Assembly: GCA_951640165.1 (NCBI GenBank)
Contig: OX621242.1
Location: 22,626,001 to 22,690,000, forward strand
DNA: 64,000 nucleotides
Direction: 5' to 3'
From: Pseudoips prasinana
Taxonomy: Eukaryota > Arthropoda > Insecta > Lepidoptera > Nolidae
A program made the translations under genes and the position numbers. Of the stretch, positions 42,190-53,305 are shown piece by piece. The notes beneath the pieces were generated by a model. That model saw nothing but the letters and a program-made list of their open reading frames with translations. It did no database searches and was not told where the DNA came from. The first letter of the stretch is position 1, and every line of letters begins with the position of its first letter.

Positions 42190-42455
42190 AGGCGCTCATA
42201 GCCAGATGCTCTCACCGGTCCGTAAGTGATTGGCGAGGTTAAGCAACTAGACTCGCGGTCAGTCCATAGATGGGTGACCACAACGTAGTTTAATTTCTGA
42301 GCGTTTCCGTGCTTTGGAGGGCACTTTAAGCTGTCGGTCCGGGTATTAGCCATTAGGCGACAGCCATTAGGTCGTTAAGCCATGTCAGAAGCCTACTGAG
42401 CGGCTTGAACAACTCTGCCACGAGGTTAACTGCCCATACGAAAAGTAAGTAAGAT
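42190..42455 (+). repeat. 5S rRNA-related SINE, full length
   Basis: The first 100 bases track eukaryotic 5S rRNA: CACCGGTCCGTAAGTGATTG, GCGAGGTTAAGCAACTAGAC, TCGCGGTCAGTCCATAGATG and GGTGACCAC correspond to the 5S segment with GATCACCGAAGTTAAGCAAC and TTGGATGGGTGACC, which holds the internal control region. The body continues with TCCGTGCTTTGGAGGGCACT, GTCGTTAAGCCATGTCAGAA and CTACTGAGCGGCTTGAACAA, ending in a GTAAGTAAG tail. Origin from 5S RNA puts it in the SINE3-like class. Other copies: 2964, 16471, 19747/20856, 39411, 49186, 50873, 53306 and 58577. Confidence 0.88.
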
Positions 42456-42514
42456 GTAAGTTATAAGAGCTGAATATGAGAACTTTTCACTAGAGAAAAT
42501 AAAAGAAGAATTGA

Positions 42515-42775
42515 AAACTGAAGTGGCAGTGGGCGGGGCACATAGCTCGTAAAAACGACGGCCGTTGGGGCAGAAAGGTTCTCGAGTGGCAACCACGAAC
42601 CGGAAGAGCAGCGTGGGCAGGCCCACTACAAGATGGACCGATGATCTTGTGCGGGTCACTGAAAAATACTTGATGCGAATAGCGCAAGACCGGCGGGCAC
42701 CCCCTTTGGAGTACGAACCTCGACTCTGGACGGTTATTGGCGGGGATATGCGTGATGGTCGTATAATTTTAGGAA
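42515..42775 (+). pseudogene. RTE-type polymerase C-terminus
   Basis: One frame reads KLKWQWAGHIARKNDGRWGR and KVLEWQPRTGR, the next SSVGRPTTRWTDDLVRV followed by MRIAQDRR; the join requires a one-base shift near 42605. These are the conserved C-terminal residues of RTE-type proteins. It ends without an ATG tail near 42775 and abuts another non-LTR fragment. Confidence 0.8.
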
Positions 42776-42807
42776 TCTCAATCTAGTCTAATCAACTTCC
42801 TCCAAGC

Positions 42808-43493
42808 TTGTTGACTATTCCGGCTCATTGTTGTAGTATGGGACTTGACAAATGCTCTTGCCCGATTCTTGAAAGAACTGATGAGGTCAAATACCTTGGT
42901 GTTGTTATTGACCAACACCTCACTTTTAAAGAACACATAAAGATGTTAGTCACACGCCTTCGGAAAGTCATCTACGTTTTTAAAAATCTAAGACATGTAG
43001 CCGATCCAAATACAATTAAGATGATATACTATGCCTTACGTCAATCATTAGTAAATTACTGCATCACTTCTTGGGGAGGTGCTGCGAAAACCCTTGTCAT
43101 TGAGATTGAGAGAGCCCAGCGTGCTTTTCTCAAGGTAGCTGCTGGTCTTCCTTTCCGATATCCTACTGTAGATTTGTATAAAAAGTGGAATGTTCTCACG
43201 GTGAGACAAACTTTTATATTACACACAATCTTAAAAAAAACATTCACAACTGCCATATAATCCGAAGCTTCTTAAAGATAAACGGCGTCAGGGTAAATTG
43301 TGTCCTTCTAGAGCATGCTCTACAGCTCTGTCTCAAAGGCATTTCTTTTTTCTTGGTGTTTTCTTGTACAATAAACTAAATTGTATCCTTAACATCTATC
43401 ATAAAAACAAAGTACAATGCAAAATTTGTGTCTGTTCCTATCTAAAAACCCTAGACTACCAACAAACTGAAAATCTTTTAATCGTTTTACAAT
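42808..43493 (+). pseudogene. Non-LTR retrotransposon reverse transcriptase C-terminus, one frameshift
   Basis: First frame, 42808-43260: DEVKYLGVVIDQHLTFKEHI (palm/thumb region after the catalytic box), then NYCITSWGGAAKT and RAQRAFLKVAAGLPFRYPTV, as in CR1/Jockey-group proteins. A lost base in the A-run at 43232-43240 shifts the frame; reading resumes with YNPKLLKDKRRQGKLCPSRA and continues to the stop at 43493-43495 (LYNKLN, LKTLDYQQTENLL). It begins inside the polymerase domain, so the catalytic YADD is absent. Clade not settled. Confidence 0.8.
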
Positions 43494-43744
43494 AACTTAT
43501 GCTATAGTGTGTTGTTCAAATCTCTCGCTACAAATACATACTCTACACTACATGATTGCACCTGGGTCGATCTTCAGAGGCATTTTTTTTCGTGTCGGGC
43601 TGGATAAACCCATTTCAAAATCGAAAAACGTTTTCAAAATATTTTTTTATATATAGTTCGGTGTCTAATCTATGTGATACAAGGCTAATATTATGAATAA
43701 GTTTATTTTAAATATTAAAAAAAATATCTTAAACCTTAAAATCC
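43494..43744. other. Spacer before the motif-flanked element
   Basis: AT-rich; contains no recognised end of the element that follows. Confidence 0.35.
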
Positions 43745-44549
43745 TGATCGCTCTGGGTTGACCCAACTCCCGCTTGAATGAAAAAAATATTCTTTAACTT
43801 TTTAATGAGAAGGTTTATATGAAACAACTTATTTAAATTACATAACAAATAGGTAATGTTTATAGTCATAAAATATTTTTACTTATATTAATAATACTTT
43901 TGCCACAATTTGAATTTTAAAACGTGACCGGGCATTTTATCTCATCGCTCTGCGCGGACGCAAAACATCGCGCTGATCCCTAGTAACGCGTTATAGACAC
44001 TCTATTCCCCTTCCCTGGGGCAACACCAGCAGTGGTCTAATCGCCGAGGAGGATACCTGTGTGCCACGTACCCTAGTTCCAACATTAGGAAGGTAAGTTT
44101 ATGATTGCTCTGGATTTGGTTCTCGAATTTTATGATTGCTATGGCACGTTACTTAAATTAAATAGTAAGCTTGTGAATGTGTTTCTTATACGAATTAAGT
44201 GATGGTTATGGTGTTTTTTATGAGACGTAATGACAACTTTCCACTGCTTTTAAATTCGGCTATATTTATGATTTTGTGACTTTTTTTGATCGCTATGGCT
44301 CTGATTGCTCTGTCCAATAAGACCATAGCGATGATATTTTGCATTAATTGTACGTCATAATGCATCTATTTTAAGTAGTAGTACCGCACTGTTACAATGT
44401 CAAATTATGAACTATGCATAGAACCTTTAATTTATGACCTTTCCTGGGTTTCTTAGGTCCATAAACGGATTTTATCGTATTTTATGAGTTTTTATATTGG
44501 CATTTAGCTAACACAACTTAAATTTTAGATAAGAAAGGTCTTCTCTAAA

Positions 44550-45110
44550 ATGAGGAATGGGGCACTACACGCCTTTATGAGCCGACAAGTCTCGAAGAAG
44601 GTTCGACTGGCCGTGCACGATGGAGTGTTAGTGCCAACTTCAATGTATGGAAGTGAAAATTGGGTATGGCAGAAAAAGAATTAAAGTAAAATGAATGCAG
44701 TGGAAATGAGAGCTCTGAGAAGTATGTGTGGTGTGACTTTGAGAGACAGAATTCGAAATAATGATGTAAAAGAGCGTTGTGGTGTGAAAGAGGATATAGT
44801 CACAAAGATTGAAAAAGGTATGCAGAGATGGTTTGGCCATTTAGAAAGGATGAATGAAAGAAGATTGACAAAAGAAGTATACCTGGCCTGTGTGAATGGT
44901 ACAACTGGAAGGGGAAGACCTCTTAGAACATTCTCTGAACAAATCGGAGACGTACTCAGGAAAGGTCAGGTCAGAAGTACCCTAAACCGGCGAGCATGTA
45001 TGAAGAATATAATGTCAGTAAACGAAGCGAAAGAGGTGTGCAAGGATCGTGACAAATGGAAGTCTGTTTTCTATGCCTACCCCTCTGGGAGACAGGCGTG
45101 AGACTAGGTG
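44550..45110 (+). pseudogene. RTE-like non-LTR polymerase C-terminus
   Basis: One frame from 44550 to 45101 with a single stop at 44682-44684. Before it: RQVSKKVRLAVHDGVLVPTS and MYGSENWVWQ (cf. the LLYGSETW motif of such proteins). After it: MRALRSMCGVTLRDRIRNND, RWFGHLERM, GRGRPLRTF, KGQVRSTLNRRACMKNIMSV and YPSGRQA. The run RWFGH.xRM...GRGRP is the usual C-terminal region. The upstream polymerase is gone. Two other copies of the same end are at 15430 and 63928 (minus strand). Confidence 0.85.
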
Positions 45111-45122
45111 CAGATTGAAATC

Positions 45123-45960
45123 ATGCCTCGAAACAAATTATCTATTGAAGAGAAACGTCTTAAGAAGAAATTGCCTGAGCGTAGAGTGGCCAAGATAAAA
45201 AATTATACGCACAATGGCTTGTAAAGTCAAGAGAGATTAACAAAGGAATAAGCTCGGAACACAGTACTACCAATGAGTGATTTGACTACAAGACAGCAAA
45301 ATATTCACAGGAAGAAAAGTAGGCAGAGTTCTCGACGGTATTATTTAAAGAAAATTATTGGATAACTTGCCAGCAATAGATGTATCTGAGAACCGTCATC
45401 CTCTTTCAAATGTTCCTCAATCATCTCTAGCCAACAATGTAACAAAACAGAGATATACTGCAAACTGTAAAACAAGATGTTGAAATGAGTTTAAAAATTA
45501 TTAATCGTGTAAAAGTTCATTGTCAGACAAGGTCCTGTCTTCCAGAGACCTTTAAAGAATACGAAAATTTGTCTTATTTTGATTCACCCGTCTCACAGAT
45601 TAGTAGACTAAGAAAAATAACAAGATCTACTGAACGGACGAACGAACTAACATGCATTGGAAGTGCTTCCTCTATCATCCGTCCCGAAAGTCTGCAAAGC
45701 ACAATTAGCAACATATCACATACGTCTAAAAAAAGTTTAGATATATTCATCATTCATCATATAATATACAGCCTTATTAAGAAAAATGAAAATCAAAGTA
45801 AAGAAGGTAAACGTTTAGAAAGAAAAATGTTGGTTTTACCTCCAAACAAAGATAATGTACAATAAATAAGACATTAGTAAACAACAGCTAAAAAAGATAT
45901 GAAACAGTTTTTTTTAAAGATGACGATATAGGCAGCATGACGTCTTAGGCGTCAAACAGA
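45123..45960 (+). pseudogene. Degenerate basic-protein coding region, unknown family
   Basis: Pieces in different frames: 45123-45224 MPRNKLSIEEKRLKKKLPER; about 45274-45354 with TRQQNIHRKKSRQSSRRYYL; 45485-45865, 126 residues, Lys/Ser-rich, without motifs I can name; and about 45892-45960 ETVFFKDDDIGSM. Strongly basic and helical start, then an acidic FFKDDD segment. This recalls an abundant, uncharacterised transposon-borne protein of arthropods, but that is a memory of style, not an identification. Several stops and shifts make it non-functional. Confidence 0.4.
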
Positions 45961-45978
45961 TGAGTAGTACTTTGCTGT

Positions 45979-46100
45979 CGACAGAGCCAACTTCAGCTAT
46001 CGTCATTGGTCGGCGTTTGCTATCCACGTGTCGATGGCAAACGTCGACCAATTATGACAGCTGCTGTTGCCGCAGTCGACAGCTGAAGTTGGCTCTGTCG
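45979..46100. mobile_element. Foldback inside the motif-flanked element
   Basis: CGACAGAGCCAACTTCAGCT (45979-45998) is exactly inverted at 46081-46100; inside, ATTGGTCGGCGTTTGC (46005-46020) pairs with 46037-46052 with one mismatch. The total is 122 bases and much richer in GC than its surroundings. Confidence 0.9.
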
Positions 46101-46467
46101 TCAGATAAATGCTGCTCGACTGCACGAGGCCTGCCCTGTGATATGCCCTGATCTTTTTCTAAAATAATACATTTACATATAATTCTATAAATCTTGTTAC
46201 ACGTACACTGAATATGACTGAAAACGGCTACATAAATAATATTTTATCAATTTTATTTTTTTTGTTTCACTAATTTCAACATTTATGATCGCTCAGGCAC
46301 CAATTATGATTGCTCTGGTCGTGAAAAATTATGAACTTAAATATTTCCATAACTGTTTGAGTAAATTGAAGGCCAATAGTAAAAATGTACTATTTGAAAA
46401 TCAATCTTTCTAATGTGATATATAATTACCATTAAATATCAATAACTGAAAAGCACCAGAGCGATCA

Positions 46468-47077
46468 CACGAATACGCCCGTTTTGGAGATTGATCCACC
46501 TACACTTATATGTTTCACAAACACAAATTTACTCACAATACTCTCTCGCGTACACTCAGACAAACACACATATACCATCTATCTGTATTCTGTACCCTCT
46601 CTCTAACTCTTCTATTTAATGTTTGTCTTCTGTTTTTTAGAATTATATAAAGTGTTTTAGAATTATACTACTGCTTTTGAATTGTATAACTGCTTCCAGA
46701 TTTATATCTATAACTTATGGTTTAGTAAGCGTCTTACTAGCATTGCCGCGTGGTGGGCCTGGTGACCTGTAGTACAGGTTTTCATTCAAACCTATTTCAG
46801 GCACCAGTCTCTCACAAAGTTGGGGCTAGTTGGAGACATGCTTTGTATGTTGAAACGTAACTATAAACGTATATGTATTATGTAACCCCATTTGTGATGA
46901 GATAATAAATGGATTTATTATTATTATTATATTATTAAATTTTAGGAATGTTTTGTACAACTTTTGTCCGACGAGTACGATATATCGGTTGAAAGCTTAT
47001 AGCCCGTAATGTCCATAATTTGTGGGTTAATTCTAATTTCACCGTGACTATTGTGTTCAATAATAGCAAAGTGAATA
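46468..47077. other. Spacer
   Basis: Low-complexity parts only (ATT repeats at about 46915-46935). Confidence 0.4.
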
Positions 47078-47220
47078 CGCCAAGTGGTTAAAGTATTCGT
47101 CTTGCTTCTACTTTGGCCTCCTCCTGTTTGAGGATCGATTTCGCTACTTGAGAACTATTTGTGTGACCCACTTGTAATTGTTCTGAGTCTGGGTATGGTT
47201 TGTGTCCAAGGACTGTATGT
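47078..47220 (+). mobile_element. SINE family C, degenerate
   Basis: CCAAGTGGTTAAAGTATTCG, TTGAGGATCGATTTCGC, GAACTATTTGTGTGACCCAC and TGTTCTGAGTCTGGGTATGG follow family C in order. Confidence 0.6.
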
Positions 47221-47929
47221 TTATTAAGTCAAGGCAATGGTGGGAGTGTTATTCAATACAAGAAAGTAAATATAACTTACGGTCCTCGGTCGTCAACTAT
47301 TTGACACGTTCGGGGAGAGATCACTATTATTTTAGAGATACTGGTAGATAACAACACCGCCTACTAGACTCTGGGCTCCTACTAAATTATTTGGAATTGG
47401 TTTAGCAAATGGACTATATTGAATGATAAACAAAATGCAGGTGTAATACTTGTTACACATAAGGCTTCTCGATACCCATGCGATAAATTTATCCTCCATA
47501 AAATGGTTAGAGTTCAGTGATGCCTCAAAATTGACCAACGTACGTCTCAAACCATTTCTTCTTGCTTCGTAAATGTAACATTCAAGCCTGTGCGTTGCGG
47601 TGGGGAACAGCACCGGACACTACTCACTCAATAAACTCTTCCACATCGGTATAATGGACAGCCCTCTGTACAGAGCGAGCATGTACACTAAGGAAACGGT
47701 CGTGCATTTGTTCCTAAATCCAGAGAGAAACAAAAATTCGGAGCACTCTTACGGAGACACTGAGAGTTTGAGAGACATAACATGCTTCTGGAAGGAGCCA
47801 CCTCCTTCCAGGAGCATGCTTGGGTGGAATGAAGGCCGCCATTGGTCACAAACTACGACATCCACATCGGGACTAAGCGCGGAAATTAGCATATTATTGG
47901 GACAAAATGATGATTATGAGTATAACGTA
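47221..47929. other. Spacer with one hairpin
   Basis: CATGCTTCTGGAAGGAG (47781-47797) pairs with 47802-47818 with one mismatch and a four-base loop. No gene recognised. Confidence 0.4.
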
Positions 47930-48046
47930 CACCCAGACTGAGGACAAACAGACATGTTCATGAAAACAAATGTCTTTCCTGGGTGGGACTCGAACCCACG
48001 ACCTGCGGCGTGAAAGCATTAATACCAACCACGCCAACCGGCTTAT
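47930..48046 (-). mobile_element. SINE family A, head only
   Basis: ACACCCAGACTGAGGACAAA, CCTGGGTGGGACTCGAACCC (inverse B box), ACCACGCCAACCGGCTTA. The 3' body is missing. Confidence 0.85.
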
Positions 48047-48519
48047 CATATTCTAAGTATAATATGTCCTTCGTAATTTACGAGTCTCCGTTGAGATTGG
48101 CCGTCATACTCTAAAACATGACTAGAAACACTATTATTACAACTAAATATTATACAAGTGAATGCTCACGGAAGCAATAGAGATTCGTAGCGCAAATTAC
48201 ACGGAACATATTATAGTATTGCGATTAAATTAAAATAATGCTTCAAGGTGATATTTTAAGTACATGTAATGCTAAAAAGTAGGTATAATATCAACAAGAA
48301 TGCACATTACCTGTGATGGTTTCGCCTTTTTGACTGCACTTAACAGTGCTAAAGGTTGTGGCCTCGCAACTGCCTAGACATTTGTATCAGTATGACCCAT
48401 GATATTTTTTCAGAGACTAGATATGCCTTAACATCATGAATTGAATTTTTGTGAAGTTGTAAACTCTCTCTTAAATATCGACGTACAGATGGCTAATGCA
48501 CCGATGGTCTTTAGTACAA

Positions 48520-48750
48520 TAATAATATTAATATCCTGGGATTCAGACACGGCCATCTGATCCCAAACTAAGCATAGCTTGTACTATGGAAACCAGTTAA
48601 CTGATATACTAAATATACTCCTTTTCTTTAGTAAATGTATATTGATAATTACACCCAGACTCTATATGTTCATGTATACAAATATCTGTCCTGGGTGGGA
48701 ATCGAATCCACAACCTGTAGCATTTACTAATCACGTCAATCGTCCCGTTA
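48520..48750 (-). mobile_element. SINE family A
   Basis: AATAATATTAATATCCTGGG, ACACGGCCATCTGATCCCAA, GTCCTGGGTGGGAATCGAAT (inverse B box), ATCACGTCAATCGTCCCGTT. Confidence 0.88.
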
Positions 48751-49185
48751 GTAATTTAGTTATGTATTTGAACACAGAGATTGTACACCAGAGGGTTTCT
48801 GACTTTAAGGATGCGAAATGAGCTGAGTTAGCCATGGCGTGACGATCTAAAAGTCCAATCATCTTCGTCACAACAGTTATTATTATTAATATTACAATTA
48901 CGTAAACGGTGTCCTTTAAATCAAAGATTGGCTATCGCAGTCATAGTAGGTCCAAGAGCTGACCAACTACGCTACTGATGTCATCTTAAAATAAGTAAAT
49001 AATCATACGCAGTCGCTGTGGTCTAAATTGGCCAGGAGAGACATCTTCACCTCAACATCGTCACAAAGATTTTATTTCTGTGGTATGTGTGTTACTTTAA
49101 AAAGTAATAACTAAATCATTTTGTACTTGATAAGTACAAAATGATATATATATATATATATATTACTGTTATCATATTAGTGCTC
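48751..49185. other. Spacer
   Basis: An (AT)n run at 49142-49163; otherwise nothing recognised. Confidence 0.4.
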
Positions 49186-49385
49186 GTTACCAGTGTCAGA
49201 GTTGTTAAGCCGCTCTCTGACATGGCTTAACGACTGTTGTCTAATAACAACTACCTGACATTCTTCCAATGTACCGAGACGCTCAGAAATTAAACCATTT
49301 TGAGGTTCAACCTTCTATAGACCGACCGCGTACCTAGGTGTTTTACCTCTCCGGTACTGACCGGTGAGTGAAACTGGCTATGATC
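49186..49385 (-). repeat. 5S rRNA-related SINE
   Basis: AGAGTTGTTAAGCCGCTCTC, ACATGGCTTAACGACTGTTG, TCAGAAATTAAACCATTTTG, ACCGACCGCGTACCTAGGTG and GTACTGACCGGTGAGTG run in inverse order to the copy at 42190. Confidence 0.82.
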
Positions 49386-49694
49386 GCCTTATAAAAGTAC
49401 TACCCTACCGTCCTTATCCCGGTCTAATTGGCACCGGAGCAGCGTACCCGAGGTTCCTCCCATTAGGCGCCAAGAGAACTCCATGGCAGGTTGAGTTTAG
49501 TCGGTGCGAGTCCGTCATACACACCTGCAAACACTTGCTTAAAAACAAAAGAAAAAATCGATATTGAATGTCATATTACGTACTTTGGCACTTGAATTAA
49601 AATCCCCATATACCTACTGCAAATTATTTCAATTTCTCTTAAGGTAATTAACTTACTTTAATTGTTAACCTTAAGAATTTCTGCCATGTTTTTA
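49386..49694. other. Spacer
   Basis: Nothing recognised. Confidence 0.35.
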
Positions 49695-49895
49695 GCGCCC
49701 TGTATCTAGAGGGTACCAACGGAACCCTATTACTAAGCCTGCGCTATCCATCTGTCTGTCCGTCATTTCAGCGTAGTGTTTCATCAACAGTATTAGACTG
49801 AAGAAATTTTCGCAATTATAAAATAAAGTTATTAAACAAAATAATTATAAATAGTCTTACGACGTATATGATCCGACTCGTACTTGGCCGATAAT
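49695..49895 (+). repeat. Lepidopteran interspersed repeat, GGTTCCG type, degenerate
   Basis: AACGGAACCCTATTACTAAG, CATCTGTCTGTCCGTC and, at the right end, ATCCGACTCGTACTTGGCCG mark both ends of the family with a shortened middle. Confidence 0.75.
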
Positions 49896-50506
49896 TTAAT
49901 TTGTATTTATTTTCCATATAAATTAAAATAAGTAAATAAGAATCACATTTCGTACCCACATCACTGTTACAATATTTCCACTTTTGTAATGTACTATATA
50001 CCTAATGTATTATGTTTCTCCTAACAATATAGACAAAGGCCCATAAACCTGTAATGAACAAATACATATTGAAACAATTTGTACATGAACCCAAATGACT
50101 TCTAGAGAAAATAAATAAATCTCGACGAGCCAGCTAAAATGTTTGTCTAGCGAATCTAATTTTCTACTATCATACGTATATCAATCACAGTTGAGACACT
50201 CAAAGTCACTCCAATAACGCGAGTTAAAACAAATGTGTATAAAGTTCGAAAAATCCTTGAAATGTCTAAACCAAGTCCTCGAACTGCTATTTCGAAAGGT
50301 CAACTTAGTTCAGGTCACAATGAAATGTTAAATATAGGATCGCATGTTCGATACCAATGACGTCGAAATGCAAAGTTTGCTTCCGTTACCGAAAGCTTGC
50401 TTATTTGTGTTGACTAATGACAATAAATTATTCTTTTCACAGTATGAAAGTTATCATTTTATGTCCTAGATTCGCAGTGACCTGACTCGGCAGGATTAAA
50501 TTAATA
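49896..50506. other. Spacer
   Basis: Nothing recognised. Confidence 0.4.
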
Positions 50507-50688
50507 CCAGCTGTGCCTTGTGGTTTTAATCGCGTTAAATTTTATAAATTATAATCTATATAATTATGTGTTATTCGGATATATAAGCTATAAGTATTAC
50601 TACAAAGTTTCATCAAAGTCCTTTCGGTAGCTTCTGCATGAAAGAGTAACAAACATTCATACACACAAACTTCATGATATTAGTAGGA
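50507..50688 (-). mobile_element. Non-autonomous Helitron-like element
   Basis: CCAGCTGTGCCTTGTGG is a mutated inverse CTAG end; ACTACAAAGTTTCATCAAAG and GAGTAACAAACATTCATACA match the copy at 57454; ends AATCCTACTAATATC in inverse. Confidence 0.7.
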
Positions 50689-50872
50689 TTTCCTAAACTT
50701 TCAATGGAAACTCGAAGGTAGTTCTTTAAATGGAAGACGAGGAGAAAGTCACGACTGTTGGAATGTCAATCATAAAATATCATTGTTGAAGCCCGTTACT
50801 GTCCCACTGTAGGGTAAGGGCCTCTTCTCAAAATGAAAGGGCATAGTCAAGAACAGCTACAGGAGGCGCTCA

Positions 50873-51120
50873 TAACTAGATGCCCTCACCGGTCCTTAAG
50901 TGATCGGCGAAGTTAAACAACTAGGGTCGCGGTCAGTCCATAGACGGGTAACCATGCATTGTGGTTTATTTATGAGCGTGTCCATGCTTCGGAAGGCACG
51001 CTAAGCTGTTGGTCTCGGTTGCAATAAGGCAACAGTCGTTAAGCCATGTTAGAGGCCTACTGGGCGACTTGAATAACTCTGACAACTAGGGTAACCACAG
51101 CCCATACGGGAAGTAAGTAA
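50873..51120 (+). repeat. 5S rRNA-related SINE, full length
   Basis: GGCGCTCATAACTAGATGCC, CTCACCGGTCCTTAAGTGAT, CGGCGAAGTTAAACAACTAG, TAGACGGGTAACCATG, CATGCTTCGGAAGGCACGCT, GGCCTACTGGGCGACTTGAA, tail GGGAAGTAAGTAAGTA. GCGAAGTTAA is closer to true 5S RNA than in other copies. Confidence 0.88.
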
Positions 51121-51303
51121 GTATTAAGAAGTTTTAAGTACGAGATAATTAATTTGTAATACGTAAACTCGAGACCACTCACACTACAGTCAGACGATCT
51201 AACCACTCGGCATTAACTATCTTGACATTAAATGGCGTCTATCCGAGATTTTGTTGCTATTATGCTATGAGTCAAAAGTACCCCACGTGTTATGCCACGT
51301 AAG

Positions 51304-51350
51304 ACAGATTTACATGACATTTCACACACATAAATGTCATGCAAATCTGT
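51304..51350. repeat. Hairpin, 19-base arms
   Basis: ACAGATTTACATGACATTT (51304-51322) pairs with 51332-51350 with one mismatch; the nine-base loop is CACACACAT. Confidence 0.9.
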
Positions 51351-53305
51351 TAAGGCGTTTAGGTGATTGCGTAATAAGCATACACACTTTCGCATTTATA
51401 TTAGTAGCATGTGTCAAAATAAACTTTAGCATATATCTTCACGATTATTCTTTTTATTTAAATCAATAATAATGCGTTGAGCCGGAGATAATGAGTTGGC
51501 AATCATTAGTATCGATAAAATAAGAAATCGATGTACAACATTGGTTAGTATTTAGTTAGTTAATATTTAATTTAGTTAGTTAGACTGCCCGAGTGGTTGC
51601 TCATATTTGATGGATTTCGATTTTACGAAAAACAAAACAGATTACTTCGCATTAGGATTCAAGGATTTGACGAACTAACTCACTTAGTTCTTATGTTTTT
51701 GTACGTTTATTCTAAGCTAACCAATAACCATTCCGATTTGCTAATCTTGGGTCATGGAGCATGAAACCTGAATAGTATTTTAGTTTACCAATAAACAAAA
51801 CTTTCGCAATTATAAATAATACCAAGCATTGAAATTCTATACGCAACGCTTATTAAAATAAAAGAATTTAAAAACGGTAACATGTAATCTACAATCACTT
51901 CGCGTGCAACAGTGGGAATAAAATATTTACTCAGATCGATCACTGGCCCAGATGACGGCAAAATATGGCATTGTTAAAATAGGCGTCGGTTTTCTCACGT
52001 ATCCAGCCTTTCACTTACCTATTACCAAACGTCAAGTCCAACAAATCTCTTGCCGTCACTGAATTCATTAACAGAGGACTTTGAACTTTAATAGTTTCGT
52101 ATAAGAATTTCTTTGGGTTTTACTAAGCGTAACAGTACACCGGCAGAAACATTCGAATTATTGTTGTTGTCCATGCGTGGAAGTCATTTGTATGTATGTA
52201 GATTAGAGGTCATCATACCGTTCTATGGAGAGTTCTTACTCTAACATTATTTTGGTAGACAGTTGACACATGAACATAGTTGCACTACTTACTTTTGAAA
52301 GTTAAAAGTTGCAAGCTGCTACTCATAAACGGGTTTTGTTAGTTAGAACTTATAACGGTTGGTGTATTAATAAAATTATAATGCCAGTTTTGTTCGAATA
52401 TTTTGATCCAAACACTACAAACCTTAATGTGTATCAGGAACGTGACAATACGTAACATAACGTAGTATTAATATAATATTATAATTGTATAATATAAAAA
52501 AATACTGAATGAAATCGCTGTTATTCGATTGGACCGCCAATTGTACATAAATGTAAACTACTACCAACTACTATCTGTATGGATACCTATCTAATAACTA
52601 CTGATTAAGAAAACGTGTTACGAACATTTGACTATTAATTTTCATATAAATTCAAACATTTGAACAACATTTATATGTGATCAATCTCACTTTCAATTCA
52701 AAGTATTAGGGGGAAAAGAGCAATGTATACAAAATAATTAATACAGTCAAATTGAGAATTTCCTCCTTGTGTGAAGTTGGCAAAAAAATAAATAACAGTG
52801 TGTAAAGTAAATGATTCAATTTATATTACAGGTAGCCGATGAATGTATTGGGAACATTTATCAACATATTGAGACATCGAGCTAAAACTCTTTGTCATCG
52901 AGAGTTCCCACTCTTCAACCAACTGTAAATATCAAATCCTAAAATCGACACCGGGGCAGTCATTTTTCAATGAAGAATTGCTTATTCTCCATAAACAGCA
53001 AAGGTTTTATATTATGAGTTTCATTAGTAGTGATTGCAACTGGGCGATCGCCTCCTCCCACCAACGCAAGTTTGTAAATAGGTTGAATACAAAGTATAAT
53101 AGAAATAATTAGGTAAAAATCCCTTGCACAGATATTGAAGTCCTACTACTGACCACTTATAGGTTTGACTTGACTTATGTTTGCTCTTTGTTCAAATGAT
53201 CTGCTTATTGGTATGTAAGAAAAAACGAGTATTTTTAAAACTGGTGAGCTAAATGTTGTTTATTATGTGAACTTCATAAGTATTTGACACTATTTACTTA
53301 AGTAC
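51351..53305. other. Long AT-rich spacer
   Basis: About 2 kb without a recognised gene or repeat family. Confidence 0.4.

Larger units (their letters stand above)
43745..46467 (+). mobile_element. Putative unclassified DNA element with a repeated 12-base motif
   Basis: The motif TGATYGCTCTGG or a close variant occurs at 43745, 43942, 44102, 44133, 44287 and 44302 (plus strand), 44323 (minus), 46286 and 46307 (plus) and 46456 (minus). It clusters on both sides of a basic-protein coding relic (45123-45960) and is not seen elsewhere in my reading. A GC-richer leader at 43942-44092 ends in GGAAGGTAAGT, a good splice donor; TGCAG just before the first ATG (45112-45117) could be the acceptor. The intron would contain the RTE fragment at 44550. 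I could not find terminal inverted repeats, so the ends are open. Interpretation as a transposon with subterminal binding sites is inference. Confidence 0.45.

Noticed and set aside
42190..42290. 5S rRNA gene
   Set aside because: Similarity covers the middle of 5S RNA only and is shared, with the same foreign 3' body, by dispersed copies; these are SINEs, not a 5S array.
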